Assembly: GCA_042091375.1 (NCBI GenBank)
Contig: JBELHO010000075.1
Span: forward strand, 1 to 11,449
Length of the DNA: 11,449 bases
Origin: JBELHO01 sp042091375
GTDB taxonomy: Bacteria; Pseudomonadota; Gammaproteobacteria; Enterobacterales; Alteromonadaceae
Reading direction: 5' to 3'
Shown: piece after piece, positions 1 through 6,213 of the stretch
Layout: each line of letters starts with the position of its first letter
Position numbering within the stretch: position 1 is the first letter of the stretch
Translations under genes and position numbers: made by a program
Notes under the pieces: model-generated
Database searches by the model: none
What the model saw: the letters and a program-made list of their open reading frames with translations, nothing else
What the model was told of the DNA's origin: nothing

Positions 1-120
1 ACTGGCTGAATTATCGCAATCAATTGTGTTATCATCTTTGGGTATCAATTATTTGTATTGTTCTCGCTAATAAAAAAATTTGCTTGCGTTAATTTTATTG
101 GCTGAGTGTGCACACTGAGC

Positions 121-1833
121 TTAACCAAGTGATTTTTGCCACTGCTGGGTAATGTGATCTGCCACCCGAAACGCATTGGCGTAAATGGTGTAGGTGTAAG
201 GCACACTGCCGCCGGTGGGCATAAATGAGCCATCGGTGACGTATAAATTGTCGACTTCGTGGGCTCGACAGTTTTTGTTTAACACTGAGGTTTGCGGGTC
301 ATTGCCAAAGCGACAACCACCGGCCATTAGGTTGGTTGGCGGCGAGCTGCTTACCGAGGTAGATATATTTTTGGCGCCCATTTTTTCAAGTACTTTGGCA
401 CCTTTTTCTGCTAAGTATTCGCCTACGGTGATATCGTGATCGTGACTGCCAATTCTCACTTTTGCCACTGCATCACCCCATTTATCGGTAACATCTTCAT
501 CTAGGCTAACAAAGCAATCGTCTGTGGGTAGCCAGTCGTTGAATACTTCAAAGCGCAGGGTTTTATAGGTAGTGAATTCGGTCAATAAATTCTGTTTCAG
601 TTGCTCGCCCCACACCAATTGGCCATTGTCATCTCGTTGTGTGCCTTGCGCGCGGGCAATGGGATTTTGATAGAACAGAAAGTCTATGGTGCCACCTTTG
701 GCTTTGCCATTTTTATTGGCGCCAGCAAAGGCTTTGTCGTCAATTTGATACCAGTCTTGTAGGGCTCTGTTAATAAATGGCCCTACTTGCTTTAGTTCGG
801 CCTGTTGCTGAGCAGTTAAGTCGTTAAAGTAAAAATCTCCGCGGCCAGTGCCACCAGCGCTAAATACTAAGTTTTTGCCCACTTGGCCATTGTTGTTGGC
901 TAAGCCATTGGGGAAAAATTGACTGGTTGACGATAACAATAAACGCGAGGTTTCTATCGCTTGACAAGCCACTACGTATATTTTTGCCGAAACAGTTTTG
1001 TTGCGTCCTTGGCTGTCGTAGTAATGCACGCCGGTTATTTTACCTTGTGGGTCGCTGGCAATGTGATGCACTTTGGCATTGGCGATAATGGTAAGGTTAC
1101 CAGTAGCCACGGCGTGATTTAGCAGCGCTGCTCGGCCACTGCCTTTGGCTCCCGACGAGCAGCCATAGCTGCTGCAATAGCCAGAATATTCACAGCTGCG
1201 TCGCCCCATGTCTGGACGCGACAGTACCGCCCTGGGCACTGGCATGGGATGATAACCAATGTCGCTTGCGGCTTGGTCTATCCACCTAGAAATGGCGTGC
1301 TCTGCCAACGGCGGATAAGGGAAATCTGCAGTTGAGCGCGGCTCTTGATGAGGGTGGGCCACCACTTTACCGGAAACCCCTACTTGCTTTTCAACTTGGG
1401 CGTAGTAAGGCTCAAGGTCTTGATAACTGATCGGCCAATCAGCAATATTAGCACCTGCAATTTCACCAAACTCAGTTTTTAATTGAAAATCTACTGGTTT
1501 TAAGCGGTGAAAATAACCACTCATGAAGTTTGACGAGCCACCGACCACGTTGCCATTCCAAAAGCTCCAGCCAGAATCACTGGTTGCTTCGCCTTGCCAA
1601 AAGCGCTGGCCATTTTCACGTTGATATTGCTCTTCAATGACGTGCTGCTCATCGGCAAGATCTGGGTTATAGGTATCCCGTAAGCTGATCGCTAGTTCGT
1701 CTTTATAAAATTCGTCTTCGGTGAGCCAAGGACCTTTTTCAATCACCACCACTTTGGCACCGGCTTTGGCTAAGGTGTAAGCTACCGGTGAGGCGCCGGC
1801 ACCGCTGCCGACAATACATATATCAACACTCAT
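121..1833 (-). CDS. GMC-family flavin-dependent dehydrogenase, large subunit of a gluconate/fructose dehydrogenase-like complex
   Basis: This 570-residue protein is a predicted FAD-dependent dehydrogenase of the glucose-methanol-choline family, likely oxidising a sugar or polyol in the periplasm. The N-terminus carries the FAD-binding Rossmann motif (VGSGAGAS, about residues 8-15) ending in a conserved acidic stretch (VVVIEKG, 28-34). A second GMC signature is seen near 97-117 (VVGGSSNFMSGYFHR), and the C-terminal GMC domain covers about 430-562, ending in a typical RVADHI. A Cys triad (C214, C220, C225) followed by GAK resembles the iron-sulphur site of FAD glucose and fructose dehydrogenase large subunits. 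It has no signal peptide of its own. Its ATG lies inside the stop codon of the upstream Tat-signal subunit (ATGA overlap), which fits export by hitch-hiking on that partner. An AAGGA box sits 10 bases before the ATG. The usual catalytic His and Asn near the C-terminus are not evident. The substrate cannot be read from sequence, and no cytochrome subunit is in view. Confidence 0.9.
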   Translation of the reverse strand: MSVDICIVGSGAGASPVAYTLAKAGAKVVVIEKGPWLTEDEFYKDELAISLRDTYNPDLADEQHVIEEQYQRENGQRFWQGEATSDSGWSFWNGNVVGGSSNFMSGYFHRLKPVDFQLKTEFGEIAGANIADWPISYQDLEPYYAQVEKQVGVSGKVVAHPHQEPRSTADFPYPPLAEHAISRWIDQAASDIGYHPMPVPRAVLSRPDMGRRSCEYSGYCSSYGCSSGAKGSGRAALLNHAVATGNLTIIANAKVHHIASDPQGKITGVHYYDSQGRNKTVSAKIYVVACQAIETSRLLLSSTSQFFPNGLANNNGQVGKNLVFSAGGTGRGDFYFNDLTAQQQAELKQVGPFINRALQDWYQIDDKAFAGANKNGKAKGGTIDFLFYQNPIARAQGTQRDDNGQLVWGEQLKQNLLTEFTTYKTLRFEVFNDWLPTDDCFVSLDEDVTDKWGDAVAKVRIGSHDHDITVGEYLAEKGAKVLEKMGAKNISTSVSSSPPTNLMAGGCRFGNDPQTSVLNKNCRAHEVDNLYVTDGSFMPTGGSVPYTYTIYANAFRVADHITQQWQKSLG

Positions 1834-2504
1834 GCTTTGCGTGTCCTTATGGTAATGGGCTGGTGTTGCGCAACTGTCTGTGCATCAGTTTTGGCGTTTT
1901 TAATGGTGCTACGCGGTGGTAATTCGTAATAGCGTTGGCCGTCTTGGGGCAGAGGAAAGCCGGCTTGATGTTGCAGCCACTGCCAGCCTATTCCGTTGGG
2001 GTTACCACCATAAGCAGGCGGTGCCAACATAGCTTCGAAAATATAACCGATCAGCATACTCAACCAGTTTTCACCGGCGACCGAACCACTGATCGCTCTG
2101 AGTATAGTTTCTTTGTCGGCAACTGGTAATTGTGTAAAGTTGAGTTGCTTTTGACTTTGGCTGTAGCCATTTAACCAATCAACCCCTTGAAAAATAAATT
2201 CAATTTCAGCTTTGCTGGTGGGTTGTTGATAAACGATATTATAGAGGTAATGGCTGGCTCTGATGTCTTTAGCACTGGGACCAGTGGCTGACTTTGGCAG
2301 TAAATGCATTAATACCGCATCTAGGCTTAACCAGGGATCTTTTGCTAATGCACTGCTAAAACTTGGCTGTGTCGCAGCAAAAGAGAATTTATTCAACGAC
2401 AATACCGCGGTTGCGCCAGCGGCAGATTTTAACAGATGCCGCCGCGAGAGTTTTTCCTTGAGCCAACCGGGGGTTTGGTAGTTGCGGTTAAAAAAGCCTG
2501 TCAT
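1830..2504 (-). CDS. Gluconate 2-dehydrogenase subunit 3 family protein with Tat signal
   Basis: This 224-residue protein is probably the small subunit that escorts the GMC dehydrogenase encoded directly downstream. Its N-terminus has a twin-arginine signal: SRRHLLK at about residues 20-26, followed by a hydrophobic, Ala-rich stretch (AAGATAVLSL) and a likely cleavage near residue 43-45. The rest (VLMHLLP and the later NWLSMLIGYIFEAMLAPPAYGGNPNGIGW region) matches the general look of the subunit 3 family, whose members pair with FAD-dependent gluconate, fructose or sugar dehydrogenases. The gene overlaps both neighbours by 4 bases (ATGA at each junction), so the three are expected to be translated in a coupled way. 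A GGAG box lies 5 bases before the ATG. In known complexes the small subunit carries the Tat signal and the folded large subunit is co-exported; that mechanism is inferred here. Confidence 0.85.
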   Translation of the reverse strand: MTGFFNRNYQTPGWLKEKLSRRHLLKSAAGATAVLSLNKFSFAATQPSFSSALAKDPWLSLDAVLMHLLPKSATGPSAKDIRASHYLYNIVYQQPTSKAEIEFIFQGVDWLNGYSQSQKQLNFTQLPVADKETILRAISGSVAGENWLSMLIGYIFEAMLAPPAYGGNPNGIGWQWLQHQAGFPLPQDGQRYYELPPRSTIKNAKTDAQTVAQHQPITIRTRKA

Positions 2505-3052
2505 ATTGACTCCACTGCTGAATCCACCGAGGCGGTTGCTGGGTTATTGGTGACTTGCCATTGATCGATAAAGGCTTGCCACAAGGGACGCGAATATTCG
2601 TTGTTGTCGAGAAGCTCTGCGGTGTCTTTTGACAAAATCATTTTGCCTTGTGGGGTGGCGACATACATATGTGGGTAGCCTAAAACCGGTGGAAGTGATT
2701 TCATAAACTCCGCATTGTCATTGCTGTCACTGACATTTATTTTCAACAGCACAAATTCACTGTGTAAACGCTGATTAATGTCGGTGTTGTCACCGAGAAA
2801 AACATCCATTTTGTGACACCAAGAGCACCAGTTACCGCCGATCTCAATTAATACGTTGCGGTTGGTTGCTTTGGCTAAGGCGATTGCCGCAACCGCGTCT
2901 TTGAAGGGATCGCGTGTGTCGTCAAATACCTTGCTGTATGTCGGCAAATCAACTGAGCTATCGGTGGCCTGAGCCATACAGCTAGCGGTCAATATACTGG
3001 TCAGTAAAATGCTCAAAAAGATGGTAAACACATTGTAGGTGGAACTTTTCAT
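2501..3052 (-). CDS. Exported thioredoxin-like protein with WCxWC active site
   Basis: This 183-residue protein has an N-terminal signal peptide (hydrophobic core about residues 8-24) with a good signal peptidase I site after AQA at 27-29. C25 lies close by, but the residues before it (LTASC) are a poor lipobox. The mature part begins with a typical thioredoxin-fold region: NVLIEIGGNWCSWCHKMD at about 66-83 gives the redox pair C76-x-x-C79. A later GYPHMYV segment supplies the cis-Pro position expected of the fold. It is the first gene of the operon, and its stop overlaps the start of the Tat-signal subunit by 4 bases. The obvious inference is a periplasmic thiol-disulphide or reductase role serving the dehydrogenase complex, but this is not proven; the WCxWC form also occurs in thioredoxin-like proteins of unknown role. 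An AAGAG box precedes the ATG by about 9 bases. Confidence 0.88.
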   Translation of the reverse strand: MKSSTYNVFTIFLSILLTSILTASCMAQATDSSVDLPTYSKVFDDTRDPFKDAVAAIALAKATNRNVLIEIGGNWCSWCHKMDVFLGDNTDINQRLHSEFVLLKINVSDSNDNAEFMKSLPPVLGYPHMYVATPQGKMILSKDTAELLDNNEYSRPLWQAFIDQWQVTNNPATASVDSAVESI

Positions 3053-3126
3053 AGTAACTGCTCTTAACTGAGGTACTGTAAATGACCTTGCTTTATTGAA
3101 CTATATTTCAAAATACTTTACTGGTC

Positions 3127-3158
3127 ATTATAAAATAGTTTAGTCGTCATTATGTCAA
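3127..3158 (-). promoter_or_regulatory. Candidate promoter of the thioredoxin/GMC operon
   Basis: On the minus strand a perfect TTGACA (3158-3153) is followed by a perfect TATAAT (3132-3127). The spacer is 20 bases, longer than the usual 16-18, so either the promoter is weak or activator-dependent, or RNA polymerase uses a less perfect -10 within the T-rich stretch just upstream. The expected start lies near 3120, about 70 bases before the ATG at 3052. Confidence 0.45.
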
Positions 3159-3181
3159 TATGCTTGAGCAAGCATTATAAT
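3152..3181 (+). promoter_or_regulatory. Sigma-70-type promoter of rph-pyrE
   Basis: A perfect -10 box TATAAT lies at 3176-3181, with ATGTCA (4 of 6 matches to TTGACA) at 3152-3157 and an 18-base spacer. Transcription would start near 3188, leaving a leader of about 26 bases before the rph ATG. The -35 box overlaps the TTGACA of the divergent operon. Confidence 0.6.
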
Positions 3182-3214
3182 ACGCCGATATGATCAACAA
3201 TAAGAGATAATACT

Positions 3215-3931
3215 ATGCGTCCAAGCGGCAGAACCACAGGTCAAATTCGACCAGTAACCATTACCCGTCAGTTCACTACCCACGCTGAGGGTTCAGTGTT
3301 AATTGAGTTTGGCGATACCAAAGTCATCTGTACCGCCTCTGTCGAAGAAGGGGTACCGCGTTTTTTAAAAGGCCAAGGCAAGGGCTGGGTAACAGCTGAA
3401 TACGGCATGCTGCCGCGTTCTACCCATACCCGCATGCGTCGCGAAGCGGCCAGCGGCAAGCAAAGTGGCCGTACTTTAGAAATATCTCGGCTTATTGCCC
3501 GTGCGTTACGCGCTGCAGTTGATCTTAAGGCCCTAGGGGAAAATACCATTAGTGTGGATTGCGATGTTATTCAAGCGGATGGCGGAACTAGAACCGCTTC
3601 TATCACCGGTGCATGTGTGGCCTTGGTTGATGCCATTAATTACTTGCGCGCCAATGATATTATTAAAACCAATCCGTTAAAGCATATGATCGCCGCAGTT
3701 TCGGTGGGTATTTACCAAGGTGAGCCGGTAGCCGATTTAGACTATCCTGAAGATTCAGTCGCTGAAACCGATATGAATGTGGTGATGAGCGATAACGGTA
3801 AGCTAATTGAAGTACAAGGCACGGCGGAAGAAGAGCCGTTTAGCTTCGATGAAATGAATGCCATGATGTTACTGGCTAAAAATGGTATTGCCGAATTATT
3901 CGACGCGCAAAAAGCCGCTCTTAATACCTAA
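3215..3931 (+). CDS. rph: Ribonuclease PH
   Basis: RNase PH is a phosphorolytic 3'-to-5' exoribonuclease that trims tRNA precursors and other RNAs in the cytoplasm, using phosphate and releasing nucleoside diphosphates. The 238-residue length is that of a full, functional family member. Visible hallmarks are the N-terminal MRPSGR, the phosphate-binding residues R86 and T125-R126 in GGTRTA (123-128), and the metal-binding acidic residues D180 and D186 in the LDYPEDSVAETDMNVVM segment. The ATG has an AAGAG box 8 bases upstream and lies just behind a good promoter. The gene is followed after 20 bases by pyrE, the same rph-pyrE order as in E. coli. The C-terminus is intact, unlike the frameshifted rph of E. 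coli K-12. Confidence 0.97.
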   Translation: MRPSGRTTGQIRPVTITRQFTTHAEGSVLIEFGDTKVICTASVEEGVPRFLKGQGKGWVTAEYGMLPRSTHTRMRREAASGKQSGRTLEISRLIARALRAAVDLKALGENTISVDCDVIQADGGTRTASITGACVALVDAINYLRANDIIKTNPLKHMIAAVSVGIYQGEPVADLDYPEDSVAETDMNVVMSDNGKLIEVQGTAEEEPFSFDEMNAMMLLAKNGIAELFDAQKAALNT

Positions 3932-3951
3932 CAGATTAACAAGGAATACAC

Positions 3952-4593
3952 ATGCAAGAGTATAAAAAACAATTTATAGAATTTGCCCTGGAAAAAAAGG
4001 TATTGCGCTTTGGAGAGTTCACTTTAAAGTCGGGTAGAACCAGTCCGTATTTTTTTAACGCTGGTTTATTTAACAGCGGTAATGATTTGGCGCGTTTAGG
4101 GCGTTTTTATGCGCAAGCGTTAACCAATTCACATATCGATTACGATCTATTGTTTGGCCCAGCCTATAAAGGTATTCCTATTGCGACCACCACTGCGGTT
4201 GCTTTGGCGGACCGACACGCCATAGATATTCCATACTGCTTTAATCGCAAAGAAGCCAAAACTCACGGTGAAGGCGGTAATTTAGTCGGTGCTGAATTAA
4301 CCGGTAAGGTAATGTTGGTGGATGATGTGATCACCGCAGGTACTGCTATTCGCGAGTCAATGGAAATTATTAAAGCCCACGATGCGCAACTGTCTGGGGT
4401 ACTTATTGCCCTTGACCGACAAGAAAAAGGCCAAGGTGAATTATCGGCTATTCAAGAGGTTGAGCGCGACTTTGCTACACATGTGATCGCCATTGTGACC
4501 CTAACGGATCTGATCAACTACTTGCAAGATCAACCAAGCATGGCTGATAGTTTAGCTAAAATCAAAACCTACCAAAAAAATTATGGTATTTAA
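3952..4593 (+). CDS. pyrE: Orotate phosphoribosyltransferase
   Basis: OPRTase joins orotate to PRPP to give orotidine 5'-monophosphate, the fifth step of de novo pyrimidine synthesis in the cytoplasm. At 213 residues it matches the enterobacterial enzyme. It shows the PRPP-binding motif MLVDDVITAGTA (121-132), the flexible catalytic loop RKEAKTHGEGG (99-109) with K103 and H105, and the N-terminal GEFTLKSGRTSPYFFN orotate-side segment (21-36). AAGGA lies 6 bases before the ATG. Only 20 bases separate it from rph, so it is almost surely cotranscribed with rph from the promoter at 3152-3181. The GC-rich attenuator that adjusts pyrE to UTP levels in E. coli is absent from this short gap. Confidence 0.97.
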   Translation: MQEYKKQFIEFALEKKVLRFGEFTLKSGRTSPYFFNAGLFNSGNDLARLGRFYAQALTNSHIDYDLLFGPAYKGIPIATTTAVALADRHAIDIPYCFNRKEAKTHGEGGNLVGAELTGKVMLVDDVITAGTAIRESMEIIKAHDAQLSGVLIALDRQEKGQGELSAIQEVERDFATHVIAIVTLTDLINYLQDQPSMADSLAKIKTYQKNYGI

Positions 4594-4605
4594 GCCAACG
4601 TCGGT

Positions 4606-4637
4606 ATTTTTAGCAGCCAAATAGTGCTGCTAAAAAT
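4606..4637. repeat. Perfect 12-bp inverted repeat after pyrE
   Basis: The arms 4606-4617 (ATTTTTAGCAGC) and 4626-4637 are perfect reverse complements around an 8-base loop. It lies 12 bases after the pyrE stop and 58 bases beyond the end of the opposing protease gene, as expected for a structure ending both transcripts. It is not a textbook terminator: in both directions the U-rich tract is in the 5' arm and the A-rich tract in the 3' arm, so no run of U follows the stem. It may stop exonucleases and so stabilise 3' ends. Confidence 0.6.
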
Positions 4638-4695
4638 AGTAGTGGCTGAGTGACCTGTAGCTGAATTGGAAGTTGCTCTATTACAAGCGGCTGAA

Positions 4696-5772
4696 TTAGG
4701 CGGTTAATTCAAACTGGTTGGTTGCTGGTTTTTCAAATGCTTTGTTAATGGTAGCGTAGTAATTTTCAATGCGATCTGCTCTTGCATCAATATCACTTGC
4801 CCTAGAAGGCAACACTTGCTCTTGCACTAATAAGGTTTGATTGATCAAGGTATCAAATTCAGTATTATCAAAGGCAGGACTGTTCAGCTCAGGNNNNNNN
4901 NNNNNNNNNNNNNNNNNNNNNNNNNNNNNNNNNNNNNNNNNNNNNNNNNNNNNNNNNNNNNNNNNNNNNNNNNNNNNNNNNNNNNNNNNNNNNCTGTTCA
5001 GCTCAGGGCTGTTCAGCTCAGCACTGCTAAATGATCTGGTGTCGTCGATTGATAGAGCTTTGTTATCATCTCTGTTAAAGGTTTGTTCTAACAATTCCGA
5101 TTGTGCCTGAGCAATCAATTGTGCGGCAGAATTAGCAACTCGAGTGTCTTGAATAGATGGGTTCACTGGTGCCAATGCGGCATTGTATACTTTTTGCATT
5201 TTTACAATGGTTGCCCGCGGATCGCCTTCTACTGGGGTTAGGTCAACTGATACCTCACCCGCCACTGCATATTTTTTACCGTCAGGCCCCACTTCATAAC
5301 TGTAGGTGGGAGCCCCTGTCACGGTACCGCCAGTAGAAGCGTGTGCCATTTCGTGAGCGCGCACTTCGCGATCGCGTTGTTGTAGCTGGTCGACAATCTC
5401 TTGTTCAGCTTCAGATAGCTGGTTAGGTTTTTTGTTGGCTTTTTCCTCAGTCGCTGCCGAGGTGTCTTGCTCGCCTTCCGCTTGCTGTTGTGATGATTGC
5501 TGCTGAGGGGCATCGTCATTATCTTGCTCGGTGATCAAGCCGTTGGCTATTTCCGCTTGTTTGCGCAAGTTATCAAAGTCGAATTTTTCGTTATTTTGTC
5601 CGGGGTTTTTGGCGCGATCACGCTCAGATGCCACGCCTTTTTCTGCTGCTGCTTGACTGGCCGCAGCCGGTTGACTGATCACTTCCCGTTGATTGTTTTC
5701 ACGACGCAAGGTATCTGTCTGCGGGTTAACCACAGTAGCGATAGATACGTTGGTAACAGGAGTAATGTTCAT
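4696..5772 (-). CDS. Predicted metalloprotease of the SprA-related family, with internal assembly gap
   Basis: This is a predicted cytoplasmic zinc metalloprotease of unknown substrate. Counting the padded gap it has 358 residues. The first 130 are low-complexity and hydrophilic, rich in Gln, Glu and Asn (a QQQSSQQQAEGEQD stretch near 90-103). The conserved core begins near 120: HEMAH at 140-144 fits the HExxH zinc motif, followed by a Gly/Tyr-rich TYSYEVGPDGKKYAV and the family's GEV (172-174), then KMQKVYNAALAP and an Ala/Gln-rich helix to about 230. No signal peptide or membrane segment is seen. After the core comes a PELNS pentapeptide repeat that contains the 100-N gap, then a roughly 60-residue tail. 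Both flanks stay in frame. The gene starts 3 bases after the stop of the rod-like gene and has no clear ribosome site, suggesting translational coupling. Family membership is judged by motif; protease activity is inferred. Confidence 0.82.
   Translation of the reverse strand: MNITPVTNVSIATVVNPQTDTLRRENNQREVISQPAAASQAAAEKGVASERDRAKNPGQNNEKFDFDNLRKQAEIANGLITEQDNDDAPQQQSSQQQAEGEQDTSAATEEKANKKPNQLSEAEQEIVDQLQQRDREVRAHEMAHASTGGTVTGAPTYSYEVGPDGKKYAVAGEVSVDLTPVEGDPRATIVKMQKVYNAALAPVNPSIQDTRVANSAAQLIAQAQSELLEQTFNRDDNKALSIDDTRSFSSAELNSPELNXXXXXXXXXXXXXXXXXXXXXXXXXXXXXXXXXXPELNSPAFDNTEFDTLINQTLLVQEQVLPSRASDIDARADRIENYYATINKAFEKPATNQFELTA
4880..5023 (-). repeat. 15-bp tandem repeat (PELNS) flanking and probably filling the gap
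   Basis: Copies at 5009-5023 and 4994-5008 are directly adjacent (ctgttcagctcag plus two bases each on the plus strand), and a 14-base partial copy at 4880-4893 borders the other side of the gap. On the minus strand the unit encodes Pro-Glu-Leu-Asn-Ser, with the first copy degenerate (Ala for Pro). Because the unit is a multiple of three, changes in copy number would keep the reading frame. The true number of copies is hidden by the gap. Confidence 0.85.
4894..4993. other. Assembly gap of exactly 100 N
   Basis: A run of exactly 100 N is the customary placeholder for a scaffold gap of unknown length. Identical repeat units sit at both edges, so the assembler most likely failed on the tandem array. 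If the array simply continues, the real insert would be 1 plus a multiple of 15 bases. Confidence 0.97.
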
Positions 5773-5775
5773 TGC

Positions 5776-6096
5776 TTACACACTGACGTCTAACAGATTT
5801 CCCAAGGCATCGTCAGCAGTTTTTATCACTTGTGCAGAGGCTTTGGCCTGATATTCAGCCACTTTTAAATCAATAAGTGATTGATTGAGATCAGGGGCAG
5901 CAGCTCGACTGGTAGTGCTATCGATGTTGTTGCTATTATTGACATTGTCGGCATTGTCGGCAAGTTGTTGGTTGTATCGAAAGTCTTCAGCACTGTAGGC
6001 TGTTGACTCAACAATATTTTGTGCAGCGTTGTTGCTACTTTGTTGCGCTTGCTGAAAACCTTGTATTCCAGCATTAAATGCTGATTGGATCGCCAC
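5776..6096 (-). CDS. Small flagellar rod/hook-like protein (joined N- and C-terminal helices)
   Basis: This 106-residue protein resembles a miniature flagellar axial protein. The first 30 residues (AFNAGIQGFQQAQ, then SSNNAAQNI at 20-28) recall the N-terminal helix of rod and hook proteins with its conserved N-x-A-N-I-type motif. The last 34 (DLKVAEYQAKASAQVIKTADD, then LGNLLDV) resemble the C-terminal rod domain. Between them is only a short Asn/Asp/Ser-rich linker (about 45-66), where true FlgC, FlgE or FlgK have whole domains. It begins with GTG, chosen because a strong GGGAG box lies 6 bases upstream and the nearby ATG is out of frame. No other flagellar gene is in the window. The gene ends 3 bases before the metalloprotease gene, so the two probably form an operon. 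Databases may label it a flagellar protein; a structural role is possible but unproven. Confidence 0.78.
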   Translation of the reverse strand: MAIQSAFNAGIQGFQQAQQSSNNAAQNIVESTAYSAEDFRYNQQLADNADNVNNSNNIDSTTSRAAAPDLNQSLIDLKVAEYQAKASAQVIKTADDALGNLLDVSV

Positions 6097-6102
6097 AATT
6101 GA

Positions 6103-6107
6103 CTCCC
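6103..6107 (-). promoter_or_regulatory. Ribosome binding site fixing the GTG start of the rod-like gene
   Basis: GGGAG on the minus strand lies 6 bases upstream of the GTG at 6096-6094. The ATG at 6109-6107 overlaps this box and is in another frame, so the GTG is the supported start. Confidence 0.65.
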
Positions 6108-6147
6108 ATTTAATATGCTAAAGCTAAAATATTTAACCACCTTAATA

Positions 6148-6183
6148 TTGATTAATTATTAATCAAAACATCGATAAAGTAAA
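6148..6183 (-). promoter_or_regulatory. Candidate promoter and palindromic operator of the rod-like/protease pair
   Basis: On the minus strand TTTACT (6183-6178, 4 of 6 matches) and AATAAT (6160-6155, 5 of 6) are separated by 17 bases, giving a start near 6148 and a leader of about 52 bases. A perfect palindrome with 9-bp arms around one base (TTGATTAATTATTAATCAA, 6148-6166) covers the -10 box and start site, where a repressor dimer could block transcription. The very high AT content makes chance matches likelier. Confidence 0.4.
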
Positions 6184-6213
6184 GTAAAGAAAACTAAAGA
6201 TACGCAGGATTAT

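Noticed and set aside
105..116. Palindrome AGTGTGCACACT just after the GMC gene, with a T-run on the minus strand further on
   Set aside because: It is self-complementary with no loop, and the run of T at 79-73 is about 25 bases away and not adjacent to a GC stem, so it does not make a credible terminator.
4660..4700. GCTGAATT repeats downstream of the protease gene, also seen near position 4
   Set aside because: Short 8-9 base matches without regular spacing; not enough to call a repeat family.
5865..6140. 91-codon ORF overlapping the rod-like gene in another frame
   Set aside because: It lacks family-like features, while the overlapping GTG-started frame has recognisable rod-domain motifs and a strong ribosome site.
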